Assembly (NCBI RefSeq): GCF_029892605.1
Contig: NZ_JARXWF010000016.1
Location: 1 to 64,000 of the forward strand
Origin: Parabacteroides sp. PM6-13
GTDB taxonomy: Bacteria > Bacteroidota > Bacteroidia > Bacteroidales > Tannerellaceae
Length of the DNA stretch: 64,000 nucleotides
Direction of reading: 5' to 3'
Shown here: one piece after another, positions 53,275-62,564 of the stretch
How the letters are laid out: every line of letters starts with the position of its first letter
Numbering within the stretch: position 1 is the first letter of the stretch
The notes under the pieces: generated by a model
What the model saw: only the letters and a program-made list of their open reading frames with translations
Databases searched by the model: none
What the model was told of the DNA's origin: nothing
Translations under genes and position numbers: made by a program

Positions 53275-53940
53275 ATGGCACATTATATTTATTCGGATTT
53301 AGGACGTATCGATTACGCGGACGCATTGGAACGTCAGACAGCCACGTTCGATCAGCTGTTGGATGCAAAGAAAAGAGGCGAGCCGGGTGAACCGGTGCTC
53401 TATTTTTGTGAACATAATCCTGTGTTTACCTTAGGGAAAAGCGGAAAGAAAGAGAACTTGTTGATTCCGGAAGGGGTATTGAAAGAACGGGGCGCTTCGC
53501 TCTATTATATCAACCGGGGAGGAGATATCACCTACCACGGTCCCGGACAGATTACCGGATACCCGGTGTTTGACCTGGAGAGATGGCCTATCGGACTGAG
53601 GGAGTATATCCACCGCCTAGAACAGGTGATCATCGATTTCCTGGCCTTGTATGGTTTGAAAGGGGAGCGGCTGGAGAATGCGACCGGGGTTTGGATCGAT
53701 CCGGAGGTGAAAGGAAGAGCACGTAAGATCTGCGCTATCGGTGTGAAGAGCAGCCGTTTTGTGACCATGCATGGCTTTGCGCTGAATATAAATACCGACT
53801 TATCCTATTTTTCCCTAATAAACCCTTGCGGATTTATCGATAAAGGAGTGACTTCCTTAGAGCAAGAACTGGGCGAAAAACAGGACTTTGAAAAGGCTAA
53901 AGAGGAGTTGCAGAAGTGTTTCTCTATCTATTTCCCGTAA
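53275..53940 (+). CDS. lipB: lipoyl(octanoyl) transferase
   Basis: Moves octanoyl from acyl carrier protein to lipoate-dependent enzymes. The 221-residue product has RGGDITYHGPGQITGYPVFDL (the conserved His and GPGQ), KICAIGVKSSRFVTMHGFALN (catalytic Lys) and NPCGFIDKGVTSLEQEL (catalytic Cys). It follows the nucleotidase closely, so may share its transcript. lipA is not in the window. Confidence 0.96.
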   Translation: MAHYIYSDLGRIDYADALERQTATFDQLLDAKKRGEPGEPVLYFCEHNPVFTLGKSGKKENLLIPEGVLKERGASLYYINRGGDITYHGPGQITGYPVFDLERWPIGLREYIHRLEQVIIDFLALYGLKGERLENATGVWIDPEVKGRARKICAIGVKSSRFVTMHGFALNINTDLSYFSLINPCGFIDKGVTSLEQELGEKQDFEKAKEELQKCFSIYFP

Positions 53941-54145
53941 TTAAAACAGAGGAGTTTGTACTGAAAACCATCCGTTTTGTTGTGAAAACCCGGGTAAAAG
54001 GGACAAATAGACCACTTTCAGGAAGAAATAATTTGTTCGGATGAAATAGTTTTCTTTAATTTGTGTTCGAAATAATCTATGTTTAACTAATAAAACGAAT
54101 TGCCTATAGCTTATACATTACTCTATAAATCAAATTATATAAGTA

Positions 54146-54739
54146 ATGAATACATTGAAATCAATGACCGACGAGCAGTTGGTTGTTTTGTATGCTAAAG
54201 GTGAAAACGCAGCTTTTGACGTATTACTCAATCGTTATAAGAAAAGCATCCACTCCTATATTTATTACATCGTACACAACAGAGACCTGACGGAAGATAT
54301 CTTTCAGGAAACTTTCGTGAAGGTAATCATGACCATCAAGCAGGGACGTTATACGGAAAACGGCAAGTTTAAAGCCTGGATCACCCGTATTGCGCACAAC
54401 CTGATTATTGACCATTTCCGCCAGGAACGCAGTGAAAATACCCTTTCCAATGATGACGTAGAGGTAGACTTGTTCAACAATATCAAATTATGCGACCGCA
54501 CGATAGAGGACAAGATGGTACGTTCACAGGTGCTTTCGGATGTAAAGAAATTGATTCGTTTCTTGCCGGAGAGCCAGCGTGAAGTGTTGGAGATGCGCTA
54601 TTACCAGGATTTAAGCTTCAAAGAAATTGCAGATCTGACCGGTGTCAGCATTAATACAGCGTTAGGACGCATGCGCTACGCCATCTTGAATATGCGTCGC
54701 ATGGCGGAAGAGAACCGAATGGAACTCTCTTGGGCATAA
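54146..54739 (+). CDS. RNA polymerase sigma factor, ECF type
   Basis: A 197-residue sigma-70 family protein with region 2 (FDVLLNRYKKSIHSYIYYIVHNRDLTEDIFQETFVKVI...FKAWITRIAHNLIIDHFRQE) and region 4 (LPESQREVLEMRYYQDLSFKEIADLTGVSINTALGRMRYAILNMRR). No anti-sigma gene lies nearby, unlike SusCD-linked sigma factors. A small protein gene follows after 84 bases. The regulon is unknown; promoters for it could not be picked out by eye. Confidence 0.93.
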   Translation: MNTLKSMTDEQLVVLYAKGENAAFDVLLNRYKKSIHSYIYYIVHNRDLTEDIFQETFVKVIMTIKQGRYTENGKFKAWITRIAHNLIIDHFRQERSENTLSNDDVEVDLFNNIKLCDRTIEDKMVRSQVLSDVKKLIRFLPESQREVLEMRYYQDLSFKEIADLTGVSINTALGRMRYAILNMRRMAEENRMELSWA

Positions 54740-54823
54740 TAACTTAAGAAATTATGATTTTCATACAATAAAGTTGAGGCGTTGTCGTTTTATAGGTAAA
54801 CAACAATAAAAAAAGGTTTGCCT

Positions 54824-55000
54824 ATGAAGAGAATATCTACTCAGCGTATGTTTGAAAATAGTAACATAAGAAAAAGCAGCCGTAAAAAGGCAACAGGCAC
54901 TCCGCGTCAGCAGACGTTGGATTTTTTAGCTCAATTTGCACGGGTTTACAGAGTTGAACCTGCCTTACGACAGGATCTCTGTTCGTTCGTTTTGAACTAA
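54824..55000 (+). CDS. small conserved Bacteroidales-type protein
   Basis: A 58-residue protein from the ATG 54824-54826 (MKRISTQRMFENSN). A basic, Ser/Lys-rich N-terminal half (KSSRKKATGTPRQQ) leads to a hydrophobic helix (TLDFLAQFARVYRVEPAL) and ends CSFVLN. The length, start and own terminator (55015) support a real gene. From memory, similar short proteins occur in other Bacteroidales genomes, but I cannot name a family. It may act with the sigma factor upstream; that is only positional. Confidence 0.65.
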   Translation: MKRISTQRMFENSNIRKSSRKKATGTPRQQTLDFLAQFARVYRVEPALRQDLCSFVLN

Positions 55001-55014
55001 GAAGCTGCAAAAAG

Positions 55015-55044
55015 AGGATACCCCCGGGGGATATCCTTTTTTTG
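55015..55044 (+). terminator. intrinsic terminator before rpe
   Basis: AGGATA (55015-55020) with TATCCT (55032-55037), inner CCC/GGG pairing, one bulged A, then T7. A TATATTTG -7-like box for rpe follows at 55047-55054. Confidence 0.8.
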
Positions 55045-55071
55045 TATATATTTGCAAAAAACTTTAATGAA

Positions 55072-55722
55072 ATGAAACATTTGGTAGCTCCGTCTCTGCT
55101 TGCCGCAGATTTCCTTCGTTTACGGGAGGAGATAGAAATGATTAATAAAAGTGAGGCCGACTGGCTTCATATGGATATTATGGACGGGGTGTTTGTTCCC
55201 AATATCTCGTTTGGTTTCCCTATTCTTCAGGCGGTGAAAGAGGTTTGCACCAAACCGGTCGATGTGCATCTGATGATCGTTGAGCCCCATAAGTATGTCA
55301 AGGAGGTAGCTGCCTCGGGTGCCTATATGATGAATGTGCATTATGAAGCCTGCACGCATCTTCACCGAACAATTGGAGCTATCAAAGAGGCTGGTATGAA
55401 AGCGGGGGTTACCTTGAATCCGCATACGCCCGTGCACCTATTGGATGATATCTTGCAGGACTTGGATATGGTTCTGTTGATGTCTGTCGATCCCGGATTC
55501 GGTGGACAAGCCTTTATTGAGCGTTCTTTAGAAAAGACAGCCACCTTGAAATCGATGATTCGGGAGAGAGGATTAGAGACGCTGATCGAGGTAGATGGCG
55601 GCGTTACGCTGACGACCGGAAAGCAGCTTGTTGAGGCGGGTGCCGATGTGTTGGTTGCCGGTAGTTTTGTATTTAAAGCAACGGATCCGATCCAATCTAT
55701 TAAAGAGCTGAAAGACTTATAA
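55072..55722 (+). CDS. rpe: ribulose-phosphate 3-epimerase
   Basis: Interconverts ribulose 5-phosphate and xylulose 5-phosphate in the pentose phosphate pathway. The 216-residue TIM barrel has VAPSLLAADFLRL, WLHMDIMDGVFVPNISFG, VDVHLMI, LMSVDPGFGGQAFIE and EVDGGVTLTTGKQLVEAGADVLVAGSFVF: the full metal and catalytic set. I start at the ATG 55072-55074; the open frame ten codons upstream overlaps the -7 box. The comEC-like gene follows after 39 bases. Confidence 0.97.
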   Translation: MKHLVAPSLLAADFLRLREEIEMINKSEADWLHMDIMDGVFVPNISFGFPILQAVKEVCTKPVDVHLMIVEPHKYVKEVAASGAYMMNVHYEACTHLHRTIGAIKEAGMKAGVTLNPHTPVHLLDDILQDLDMVLLMSVDPGFGGQAFIERSLEKTATLKSMIRERGLETLIEVDGGVTLTTGKQLVEAGADVLVAGSFVFKATDPIQSIKELKDL

Positions 55723-55761
55723 TAACGGGACGATCAGGCCCGGGAAACTTGACACTTAACT

Positions 55762-57006
55762 ATGATTGCAGAGATACAAAAGCGGCCTTTTGTACGATTA
55801 CTGCTTTTCTGGACAATAGGCATTCTATTTGCGATGAATCTTCGCTCTGATCTCCTTGTGGGCGGATTGTTATTGATTCCCTTTGCTTTGTTTATTTCTG
55901 CTATATTTTTTTCCCTGTTTGACAAACCTCTCCTTTCCTATGCCCACCGCTGGATGTGGGGATGTGTGATCGCCTTTTTAGTCATGGCTTTGGCCGCTTT
56001 ATATACCGTTTCCCGTGACGATACACCTCCTTTACACGCTTCCCCGGTGAAAGAAAAAGCGATCCTGTTTCGCCAGAGTCTTGTTGAATCGATCGATGAA
56101 CTCTCGTTGTCGGATGAAGAAAAATCTTTTCTGGCAACGATTCTTTTAGGCTATCGGGAATCGTTACAGCGGGAGACACGCGAGAAATTTGCCGCAACGG
56201 GCATCTCTCATATTCTTGCCGTAAGCGGTTTTCATGTGGCCATTGTCTGTGGTTTTATTAGTACCATTTTTGCTTGGCTGCCGAGATCAAAGATAGGTGT
56301 ATGGCTGCGTTATCTGTTAACCATGACGCTGTTGTGGGGATTTGTCGTGACTACGGGTATGGCTCCCTCCGCCATACGCGCCGGTACTATGCTTTCGTTC
56401 TATCTGACGGGACGTGTTCTCCGGCGCGAGTCCGATTCGTATAATACATTGGCCGCCGCCGCTTTTTGTATGCTAGTGTATAATCCTCATTATCTTTTCG
56501 ATATTGGTTTTCAATTGAGCTATACAGCGGTCTTCTTTATTTTGTATCTGCGTCCCTTTTTCGACCAAATCGGCCCATTACGCAATCCAATTATCAGGAC
56601 GTTATGGCAATGGCTCGCCGTTTGCCTCTCGGCACAGATCGGAACGATGTTTCTTTCGCTCTATTATTTCAAACGCTTTTCGCTGGTGTTTGTTCTGGCT
56701 AACCTGCCCGTTATGTTGTTTTCTACCCTGTTGATACCCATGGGATTGTTATGGCTGCTTTTTCCTGGTTTTATCCCATTGCAAATTGGCGTAGAGAAAC
56801 TAACTCATTGGACGATAGCGTTTGTCTATCTCTTGTATGAATTGCCGGGTGCTTCCCTTATGATTTCTTTTGATATATACTCTTTGATCACAGGCTATGC
56901 GGCTCTTATAGCCGGCTTAGTCTATCTCTTCAAACGACGCCCCTGGCAATTGATTTTGTGTCTCTCGCTTTTTGCAATCCTCTTAATCGAGCGGCTTGTC
57001 ATATAG
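55762..57006 (+). CDS. ComEC/Rec2-like membrane protein, short form
   Basis: A 414-residue protein with about 10 hydrophobic segments. It holds the Competence domain: ISHILAVSGFHVAIVCGFISTIFAWLPRSKIG and TGMAPSAIRAGTMLSFYLTGRVLRRESDSYNTLAAAAFCMLVYNPHYLFDIGFQLSY. Full-length ComEC has an N-terminal OB-type domain and often a C-terminal metallo-beta-lactamase domain; both are absent or reduced here. It should take part in DNA transport across the inner membrane if functional. It ends at 57006 in a normal stop with no sign of a frameshift remnant in the next 50 bases. Confidence 0.85.
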   Translation: MIAEIQKRPFVRLLLFWTIGILFAMNLRSDLLVGGLLLIPFALFISAIFFSLFDKPLLSYAHRWMWGCVIAFLVMALAALYTVSRDDTPPLHASPVKEKAILFRQSLVESIDELSLSDEEKSFLATILLGYRESLQRETREKFAATGISHILAVSGFHVAIVCGFISTIFAWLPRSKIGVWLRYLLTMTLLWGFVVTTGMAPSAIRAGTMLSFYLTGRVLRRESDSYNTLAAAAFCMLVYNPHYLFDIGFQLSYTAVFFILYLRPFFDQIGPLRNPIIRTLWQWLAVCLSAQIGTMFLSLYYFKRFSLVFVLANLPVMLFSTLLIPMGLLWLLFPGFIPLQIGVEKLTHWTIAFVYLLYELPGASLMISFDIYSLITGYAALIAGLVYLFKRRPWQLILCLSLFAILLIERLVI

Positions 57007-57052
57007 GAAACAAAAAAAGATGTACATTTGCTCTCTAAATAAATTTTGCATT

Positions 57053-58102
57053 ATGATTACCAAAATTCTACCTGAAGAGAAAGTTCAAAAAGCCCATAAA
57101 TACATTGAGAAAGGAAACAGCTTTGTGATTGTTTCCCATGTCTCGCCGGATGGTGATTCGCTGGGATCCTCGCTTGCGTTGTATCATTTCCTGTTGAATT
57201 ACGGAAAAGACAATGTTTCGGTTATTGTTCCCAATGCGTTTCCCTCGTTCTATAACTGGATGCCCGGTCGGAAAGAGATTGTTATTTATGAGAAATATAC
57301 TGAATTTGCCGATCAGTTGATTCGAGATGCGGACGTGATATTCTGCCTCGACTTCAACGAGCCCAAGCGCATGGATAAGATGGCGCCGGCGGTATTGGCG
57401 TCAGAGGCCCGCAAGGTGATGATCGATCATCATCTGAATCCGGCTGATTTCTGCCGCGTGGAGATCTCGCATCCGGAGATGTCGTCGACCAGTGAGATGA
57501 TCTTTCGTTTTATCACTCGGATGGCTTATGTGGAATTGATCGATAAGAAAATTGCCGAATGCATATATACCGGCATGATGACCGATACCGGTTCGTTTAC
57601 CTACAACTCCAACCACCCGGAGGTCTATGTGATCGTTGGTGAACTCATCAAAAAAGGTATCGATAAAGATAAGATCTACCGGAATGTGAACCACGTCTAT
57701 TCCGAGTGCCGCCTTCGCCTGATGGGCTATGTGTTGTATGAAAAGATGAAGGTCTATCCCGAACAGCATGCTGCACTTATCACCCTGACTGAAGAGGAAC
57801 TGTCGCGTTTCGATTATCAGGTAGGCGATACGGAAGGTTTTGTGAATCTTCCTTTGAGCATGGATGGCGTGCATTTCACGGTGTTCCTGCGTGAAGACAA
57901 GGAATATATCAAAGTGTCTCTTCGCTCGGTAGGCAGCTTTCCTGCCAATCAGTTTGCCAGCGAATATTTCAATGGAGGTGGTCACCTGAATGCTTCCGGA
58001 GGGGAATTTTATGGCAGTTTGCAAGAAGCCATCGCTGTTTTTGAAAAAGGATTAAAGGAATTTAAACCTAATAATTCGGAAGAAATGGCTAATCGTGACT
58101 GA
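57053..58102 (+). CDS. DHH-family phosphoesterase (NrnA-like)
   Basis: The 349-residue protein has the DHH domain (FVIVSHVSPDGDSLGSSLALYHFL; DVIFCLDFNEPKRM; VMIDHHLNP) and a C-terminal DHHA1 domain with NGGGHLNASGGEFYG for nucleic-acid binding. NrnA degrades short oligoribonucleotides and dephosphorylates pAp; cyclic-di-AMP-linked relatives exist. Start at the ATG 57053-57055; a TACATTTG -7-like box at 57023-57030 lies inside the open upstream stretch and supports this choice. Confidence 0.93.
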   Translation: MITKILPEEKVQKAHKYIEKGNSFVIVSHVSPDGDSLGSSLALYHFLLNYGKDNVSVIVPNAFPSFYNWMPGRKEIVIYEKYTEFADQLIRDADVIFCLDFNEPKRMDKMAPAVLASEARKVMIDHHLNPADFCRVEISHPEMSSTSEMIFRFITRMAYVELIDKKIAECIYTGMMTDTGSFTYNSNHPEVYVIVGELIKKGIDKDKIYRNVNHVYSECRLRLMGYVLYEKMKVYPEQHAALITLTEEELSRFDYQVGDTEGFVNLPLSMDGVHFTVFLREDKEYIKVSLRSVGSFPANQFASEYFNGGGHLNASGGEFYGSLQEAIAVFEKGLKEFKPNNSEEMANRD

Positions 58103-58174
58103 GATGTGATAGATAATAATTACATTTGCAGTCAATTACTTCTAATTAGTTATACTTAAAAGAATAGGGTACAG

Positions 58175-58756
58175 ATGAAAAAAGGTTTTAATATCTTGTT
58201 GATGATGTGTGCAGTACTGTTTGTATTGTCGTGTAGTAACCAGAAATCATTCACGGATATGTTGAATGCGGAGAAGAAAGCTGTTAAACATCTACTGGAA
58301 GATAGTGGTTTCGTGGTATTGAAAGATTACCCGAAGGATGGCAAGTTCAAAGCGAATGAGTTCTACAAGCGTGAAGATGAAATTTATATCCAGGTAGTTG
58401 ATTCGGGCAATGGTGAACGGGCGGAAGCGCGGCAAACTATTTTGGCTCGTTTTAGTGCCAATCGTTTTACCCTGGATTCCACTGAATATCTGACACGTAT
58501 ATCCAACTATCGGGTAGGGGGGACATACCCGGTTGAGTTCTTTTATGGTTATACCACCGTAAACGCCCAAAAAGCTCCCACCTCTTACCAGTCAGCGCTT
58601 GAATCGTTTATGAGCGAAGGCTTGGCTGTCGGTTTGGAGTATGTTGGAAACGGGGGTGTCGTGAAGATGATTGTTCCGTTTAAGAAAGGTTCAGAATATG
58701 ATATGAACCAAGGAAATCCGGTCTTTTTTGAAATAATAGAATACAAATTCGATTAA
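58175..58756 (+). CDS. DUF4827 family lipoprotein (PPIase-like)
   Basis: A 193-residue protein with a lipoprotein signal (MKKGFNILLMMCAVLFVLSCS; lipid Cys at residue 20). Mature sequence: KKAVKHLLEDSGFVVLKDYP, FKANEFYKREDEIYIQVVDSGNG and the C-terminal PFKKGSEYDMNQGNPVFFEIIEYKFD, which resembles the edge of FKBP-type folds; DUF4827 proteins are compared with that fold. Glu/Asp residues of a true prolyl isomerase active site are not evident. TACATTTG at 58121-58128 is a possible -7 box. The phosphohexomutase gene follows after nine bases. Confidence 0.85.
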   Translation: MKKGFNILLMMCAVLFVLSCSNQKSFTDMLNAEKKAVKHLLEDSGFVVLKDYPKDGKFKANEFYKREDEIYIQVVDSGNGERAEARQTILARFSANRFTLDSTEYLTRISNYRVGGTYPVEFFYGYTTVNAQKAPTSYQSALESFMSEGLAVGLEYVGNGGVVKMIVPFKKGSEYDMNQGNPVFFEIIEYKFD

Positions 58757-58765
58757 ACAAACCTT

Positions 58766-60154
58766 ATGACGCTGATTAAATCTATTTCCGGTATCAGGGG
58801 TACTATCGGCGGAACCTCCGATGACGGCCTGAACCCCTTAGCTATTGTTAAATTTGTGGCGGCTTATGCCACTTTTATCCGAAAGCAAACCAACGTAACA
58901 ACCAACAAAATCGTCGTAGGACGGGATGCCCGCATCTCCGGTCCTATGGTGAAACAGATCGTACTGGGGACCTTGACCGGTATGGGCTTCGATGTGGTCG
59001 ATATCGACCTGGCAACGACGCCTACCACCGAACTGGCTGTTGTTTGGGAGAATGCCTGCGGCGGGATCATCCTGACCGCCAGTCATAACCCGAAACAATG
59101 GAATGCCCTGAAACTATTAAACGAGAAGGGTGAGTTTCTTAACGCGGCGGAAGGTGCTGAAATATTGGCGATTGCCGAAAAAGAAGAGTTCATCTTTGCC
59201 GATGTCGATCACCTGGGCACGGTCATAACAAACAGCACTTACAAGGATAAACACATCCAGAGCATTCTGGATATGGAGCTGGTCGATGTAGAAGCCATCA
59301 AAGCGGCTAATTTCCGCGTGGCTATCGATGCGGTGAACTCGGTAGGAGGGCTGATCTTACCTGATCTTCTACACGCGTTAGGTGTGGGAGAGATCTTCAA
59401 ACTCCACTGCGCGCCTCATGGCAATTTTGCGCATAACCCGGAACCGCTTCCTGAAAACCTGACGGAGATCTCCCGGTTGATGACGCAATCCAAAGCGCAT
59501 GTCGGTTTTGTGGTCGACCCGGATGTGGATCGTTTGGCTATTGTTTGCGAGAATGGCGATATGTTTGGCGAGGAATACACCCTAGTGGCTGTGGCCGATT
59601 ATGTATTAAGCCATACGCCTGGTAATACGGTGAGCAACCTGAGTTCCAGCCGCGCATTGCGCGATGTAACGAAACAGCATGGCGGTGAGTATACCGCAGC
59701 GGCCGTAGGAGAGGTGAATGTAGTTGCCAAGATGAAAGAGACGCATGCAGTGATAGGCGGAGAAGGCAATGGTGGCATTATTTATCCGGCAAGCCATTAC
59801 GGTCGTGATGCCTTGGTGGGTATCGCCCTATTCCTGACTCACCTGGCCAAGAAAGGCATGAAAACAAGCGAACTGCGAGCCACTTATCCTCCCTATTTCA
59901 TCTCGAAACAGAAGGTAGAACTGACACCCGACATCGATGTGGATGCCATTCTACTCCGAATAAAAGAGAAATTCGCGCAGTATGATATTACCGATATCGA
60001 CGGTGTGAAGATCGATCTGCCCGACAAATGGGCGCATTTGCGCAAAAGCAATACGGAACCGATCATCCGTATCTATTCCGAAGCCCCTACGATGGCGGAA
60101 GCGGAAGCCTTTGGCGGAGAAATTATTCAGATCATCCGTGAACTGAGCAAGTAA
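58766..60154 (+). CDS. glmM: phosphoglucosamine mutase / phosphohexomutase
   Basis: The 462-residue alpha-D-phosphohexomutase has all four loops: the phosphoserine in TASHNPKQWNALK (about 108-112), the metal loop DPDVDRLAIV (about 251-260), sugar-specificity loop GGEGNGGIIYP and phosphate-binding RKSNTEPIIRIYSEA near 425. GlmM makes glucosamine 1-phosphate for cell-wall synthesis; the related phosphomannomutase role cannot be ruled out, although GGEGNGG in place of the GGExSGH of ManB/GlmM varies. A strong terminator follows. Confidence 0.88.
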   Translation: MTLIKSISGIRGTIGGTSDDGLNPLAIVKFVAAYATFIRKQTNVTTNKIVVGRDARISGPMVKQIVLGTLTGMGFDVVDIDLATTPTTELAVVWENACGGIILTASHNPKQWNALKLLNEKGEFLNAAEGAEILAIAEKEEFIFADVDHLGTVITNSTYKDKHIQSILDMELVDVEAIKAANFRVAIDAVNSVGGLILPDLLHALGVGEIFKLHCAPHGNFAHNPEPLPENLTEISRLMTQSKAHVGFVVDPDVDRLAIVCENGDMFGEEYTLVAVADYVLSHTPGNTVSNLSSSRALRDVTKQHGGEYTAAAVGEVNVVAKMKETHAVIGGEGNGGIIYPASHYGRDALVGIALFLTHLAKKGMKTSELRATYPPYFISKQKVELTPDIDVDAILLRIKEKFAQYDITDIDGVKIDLPDKWAHLRKSNTEPIIRIYSEAPTMAEAEAFGGEIIQIIRELSK

Positions 60155-60176
60155 GTCATTCCGGTATCTTAATTAT

Positions 60177-60221
60177 AACAACAATCCCGCAGGACAAACG
60201 TCTTGCGGGATTGTTGTTTTA
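60177..60221. terminator. strong terminator after the phosphohexomutase gene
   Basis: AACAACAATCCCGCA (60177-60191) pairs with TGCGGGATTGTTGTT (60204-60218), 15 bp perfect, 12-nt loop, then TT. It lies between convergent genes. Confidence 0.9.
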
Positions 60222-60240
60222 TAGCCTATTAAAACTTGAT

Positions 60241-62526
60241 TTACTTCTGGTTTAAGATTAGTGTAGACGGCATGGTTTGTAATGCCTCCTTCCGGTTTTC
60301 CGAAATAAGGTTCCATGTTTCATAACTAACCAGCATAAAATTGTAGTTATCCAATAGATCCTCCGTAATATCTTTTTCGGAAAGGAGTTTCGTATTGTTC
60401 TTTTCAGACACAAAGGATTGGATCTTTTGATCGATCAATTCGCGACCGGGCGTAGCAGCCGTCGTTCGGTCGAGAACCACCGCCTGCCCATGCGTCGACT
60501 TCAACAGGGTTAGGGCATAGTCGAAGAGAAACAAGTCTTCGAGCCTGTCGATAATAACGATCACTTCTGTTGCCTTTACGAAATTACGATTGACGAATAC
60601 CCCCACCGGACAATAGGCTCCTTCGATGAAATATTTCGTTTTGTCTTTCAGTAAAGCGCCCGGAAAGAACCATGACTCCGCCTTCAGACGCCGGAGATAA
60701 CGCCCTTGTTTTTCCCGGTATTCCGTAGCAGCTATATCATCGGGCAGGTCGCTCCAGGTGATACCGGCACCGACCAACAGAAAGTCATAACCCTCCTGGT
60801 TGACAATATTACAAATATCCTGACTGGCATTGTTGGAGATCTCATAGCGCGTTTCAATCTGCATATTCAATTTCTTAGCCCCATACAGGATAGGCCCAAA
60901 GCTCACCTCTTCGAAATTATCGGTATGCAACGGATTTACATCGGGACCAATCGTCAGGTGGAGCGCCGTTACATCGAGTTTGTTTTCTCCTTTTGAAAAC
61001 ATCTGATGGGCGACATCAAGCATCACCTGCCCGTTGCTGGCTCGTCCGAAGGATATCAACACCCGGAAAATACCCGCCAGGTGTTCCAGTCGTTTTTGTT
61101 CCACAAACTTATCGTGCGTGCGGAAGCAAAACTTAATAAACGAGATCAAAGGCGTTGTCATAAAGGTAGTTACCAGTGTCATCAATACCAGCATCACAAA
61201 GATGGTCGGGGAGAGGATGCCCATATCCAGCCCAATGGTCAGGATAATCAATTCCATCAAACCGCGCGTATTCATCAAAGCACCGATATACAGGCTGTTT
61301 TTCCAACTTTCACCCACCACACGCGCAGAGATCGTTGCGCCACCGAATTTGCCCACGATCGCTACCAGAATAAACACAAGACACATGCCCCACAAGGCCG
61401 GTGTATTCAGAAGTCCTATCTGAGTGCGCAGGCCGGAAGAAGCAAAGAAGAGAGGAAGGAACAAGGAAAGCGAAACATCTTCGACCTTCTCTGTCATGAT
61501 CTTACGGAATTTGATATTGCTCGGCATGATCACCCCGGCCATAAAGGCGCCAAACAGGGCATGCAATCCGAGTATCTCCGTTAGGTAAGAAGAGGCCAAC
61601 AGGATAAGAAACATAAAAGCAACCAGCCCTTTGTCGATTACCTCTTTGTTGTGGTAGATCTGTCCGATCATGCGCAGGAAAGGACGTACCACGAAAAACA
61701 TCACTGCCATGTAGACCCCGGAGAAGAAGATATTATAGACCGCACTCAGCATGCTTCCGGCTTGCGCGATAGAGATCACGACAGCCAACAGACACCAGGC
61801 GGTGATATCGCCATTGGCGGCACTGGCCAGCGAGATGGTTCCCAGATGTGTTTTGGTAAGCCCCCTTTCCTGAATGATACGCGCCAGTACAGGAAAGGCC
61901 GTAATGCTCATAGCAATACCGATAAACAAAGCGAAAGAGAGGAAAGGTGTGCCCGGATCGGCGTATTTATCGTACACAAAATAGGCGGTCAGCATACCCA
62001 GGAAGAAAGGAACCACCGTGCTGGTGTGGCTTATCAATATTGTCTCTTTGAGCTTTTTGCGCACCTCATCCAGGTCTAACTCCATACCAATGGCATACAT
62101 AAACAGGATGAGTCCAAACTGGCTGAGTAGCGTGATATTGGCAAGCGACTCTTCGGGGAACAGAAATCCGTTTATCTCCGGAAACCAATGCCCCAGGATA
62201 GAAGGCCCTAAGATAATACCCGCCAGGATTTCCCCGATAACCGTGGGCTGTCCGATCTTTTTGAATAGCCAGCCAAACAGGCGACAGGTAAGAAGAATAA
62301 CGATGATTTGCAGTAGGAGGAGTCCGAAATCGGATTGTATATGTTCGAGAATAATATGGCGGAAAACGGCAAAGCCATCCGTAAGTGTAGTCGGCGTGTT
62401 TTCATTAAAAATCATCAGATCGTCCATCTGCTGGCTTTCCCCTTTGACTGCAATAAAATACATCAGGGATCCAAAGACAATGATCATCACCAGATAAAAT
62501 GTTAAGCCCTTTGTTCCTTTACTCAT
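60241..62526 (-). CDS. CPA2-type cation/proton antiporter with C-terminal stress-protein-like domain
   Basis: The 761-residue protein has an extra N-terminal helix, a 12-helix CPA2 (Kef/CHX-like) transport domain (about 80-480; FKKIGQPTVIGEILAGIILGPSILG, FMYAIGMELDLDEVRKKLKET, SLASAANGDITAWCLLAVV with the ND pair, GALMNTRGLMELIILTIGLD) and a cytoplasmic tail of about 260 residues with universal-stress-protein-like repeats (FLLVGAGITWSDLP). The tail probably gates transport. Cation is probably K+ or Na+. It is on the same strand as, and downstream of, the LytTR system. Confidence 0.9.
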   Translation of the reverse strand: MSKGTKGLTFYLVMIIVFGSLMYFIAVKGESQQMDDLMIFNENTPTTLTDGFAVFRHIILEHIQSDFGLLLLQIIVILLTCRLFGWLFKKIGQPTVIGEILAGIILGPSILGHWFPEINGFLFPEESLANITLLSQFGLILFMYAIGMELDLDEVRKKLKETILISHTSTVVPFFLGMLTAYFVYDKYADPGTPFLSFALFIGIAMSITAFPVLARIIQERGLTKTHLGTISLASAANGDITAWCLLAVVISIAQAGSMLSAVYNIFFSGVYMAVMFFVVRPFLRMIGQIYHNKEVIDKGLVAFMFLILLASSYLTEILGLHALFGAFMAGVIMPSNIKFRKIMTEKVEDVSLSLFLPLFFASSGLRTQIGLLNTPALWGMCLVFILVAIVGKFGGATISARVVGESWKNSLYIGALMNTRGLMELIILTIGLDMGILSPTIFVMLVLMTLVTTFMTTPLISFIKFCFRTHDKFVEQKRLEHLAGIFRVLISFGRASNGQVMLDVAHQMFSKGENKLDVTALHLTIGPDVNPLHTDNFEEVSFGPILYGAKKLNMQIETRYEISNNASQDICNIVNQEGYDFLLVGAGITWSDLPDDIAATEYREKQGRYLRRLKAESWFFPGALLKDKTKYFIEGAYCPVGVFVNRNFVKATEVIVIIDRLEDLFLFDYALTLLKSTHGQAVVLDRTTAATPGRELIDQKIQSFVSEKNNTKLLSEKDITEDLLDNYNFMLVSYETWNLISENRKEALQTMPSTLILNQK

Positions 62527-62564
62527 ATACCCACGTCACTTTTCGCAAATATATAAAAAAATCA

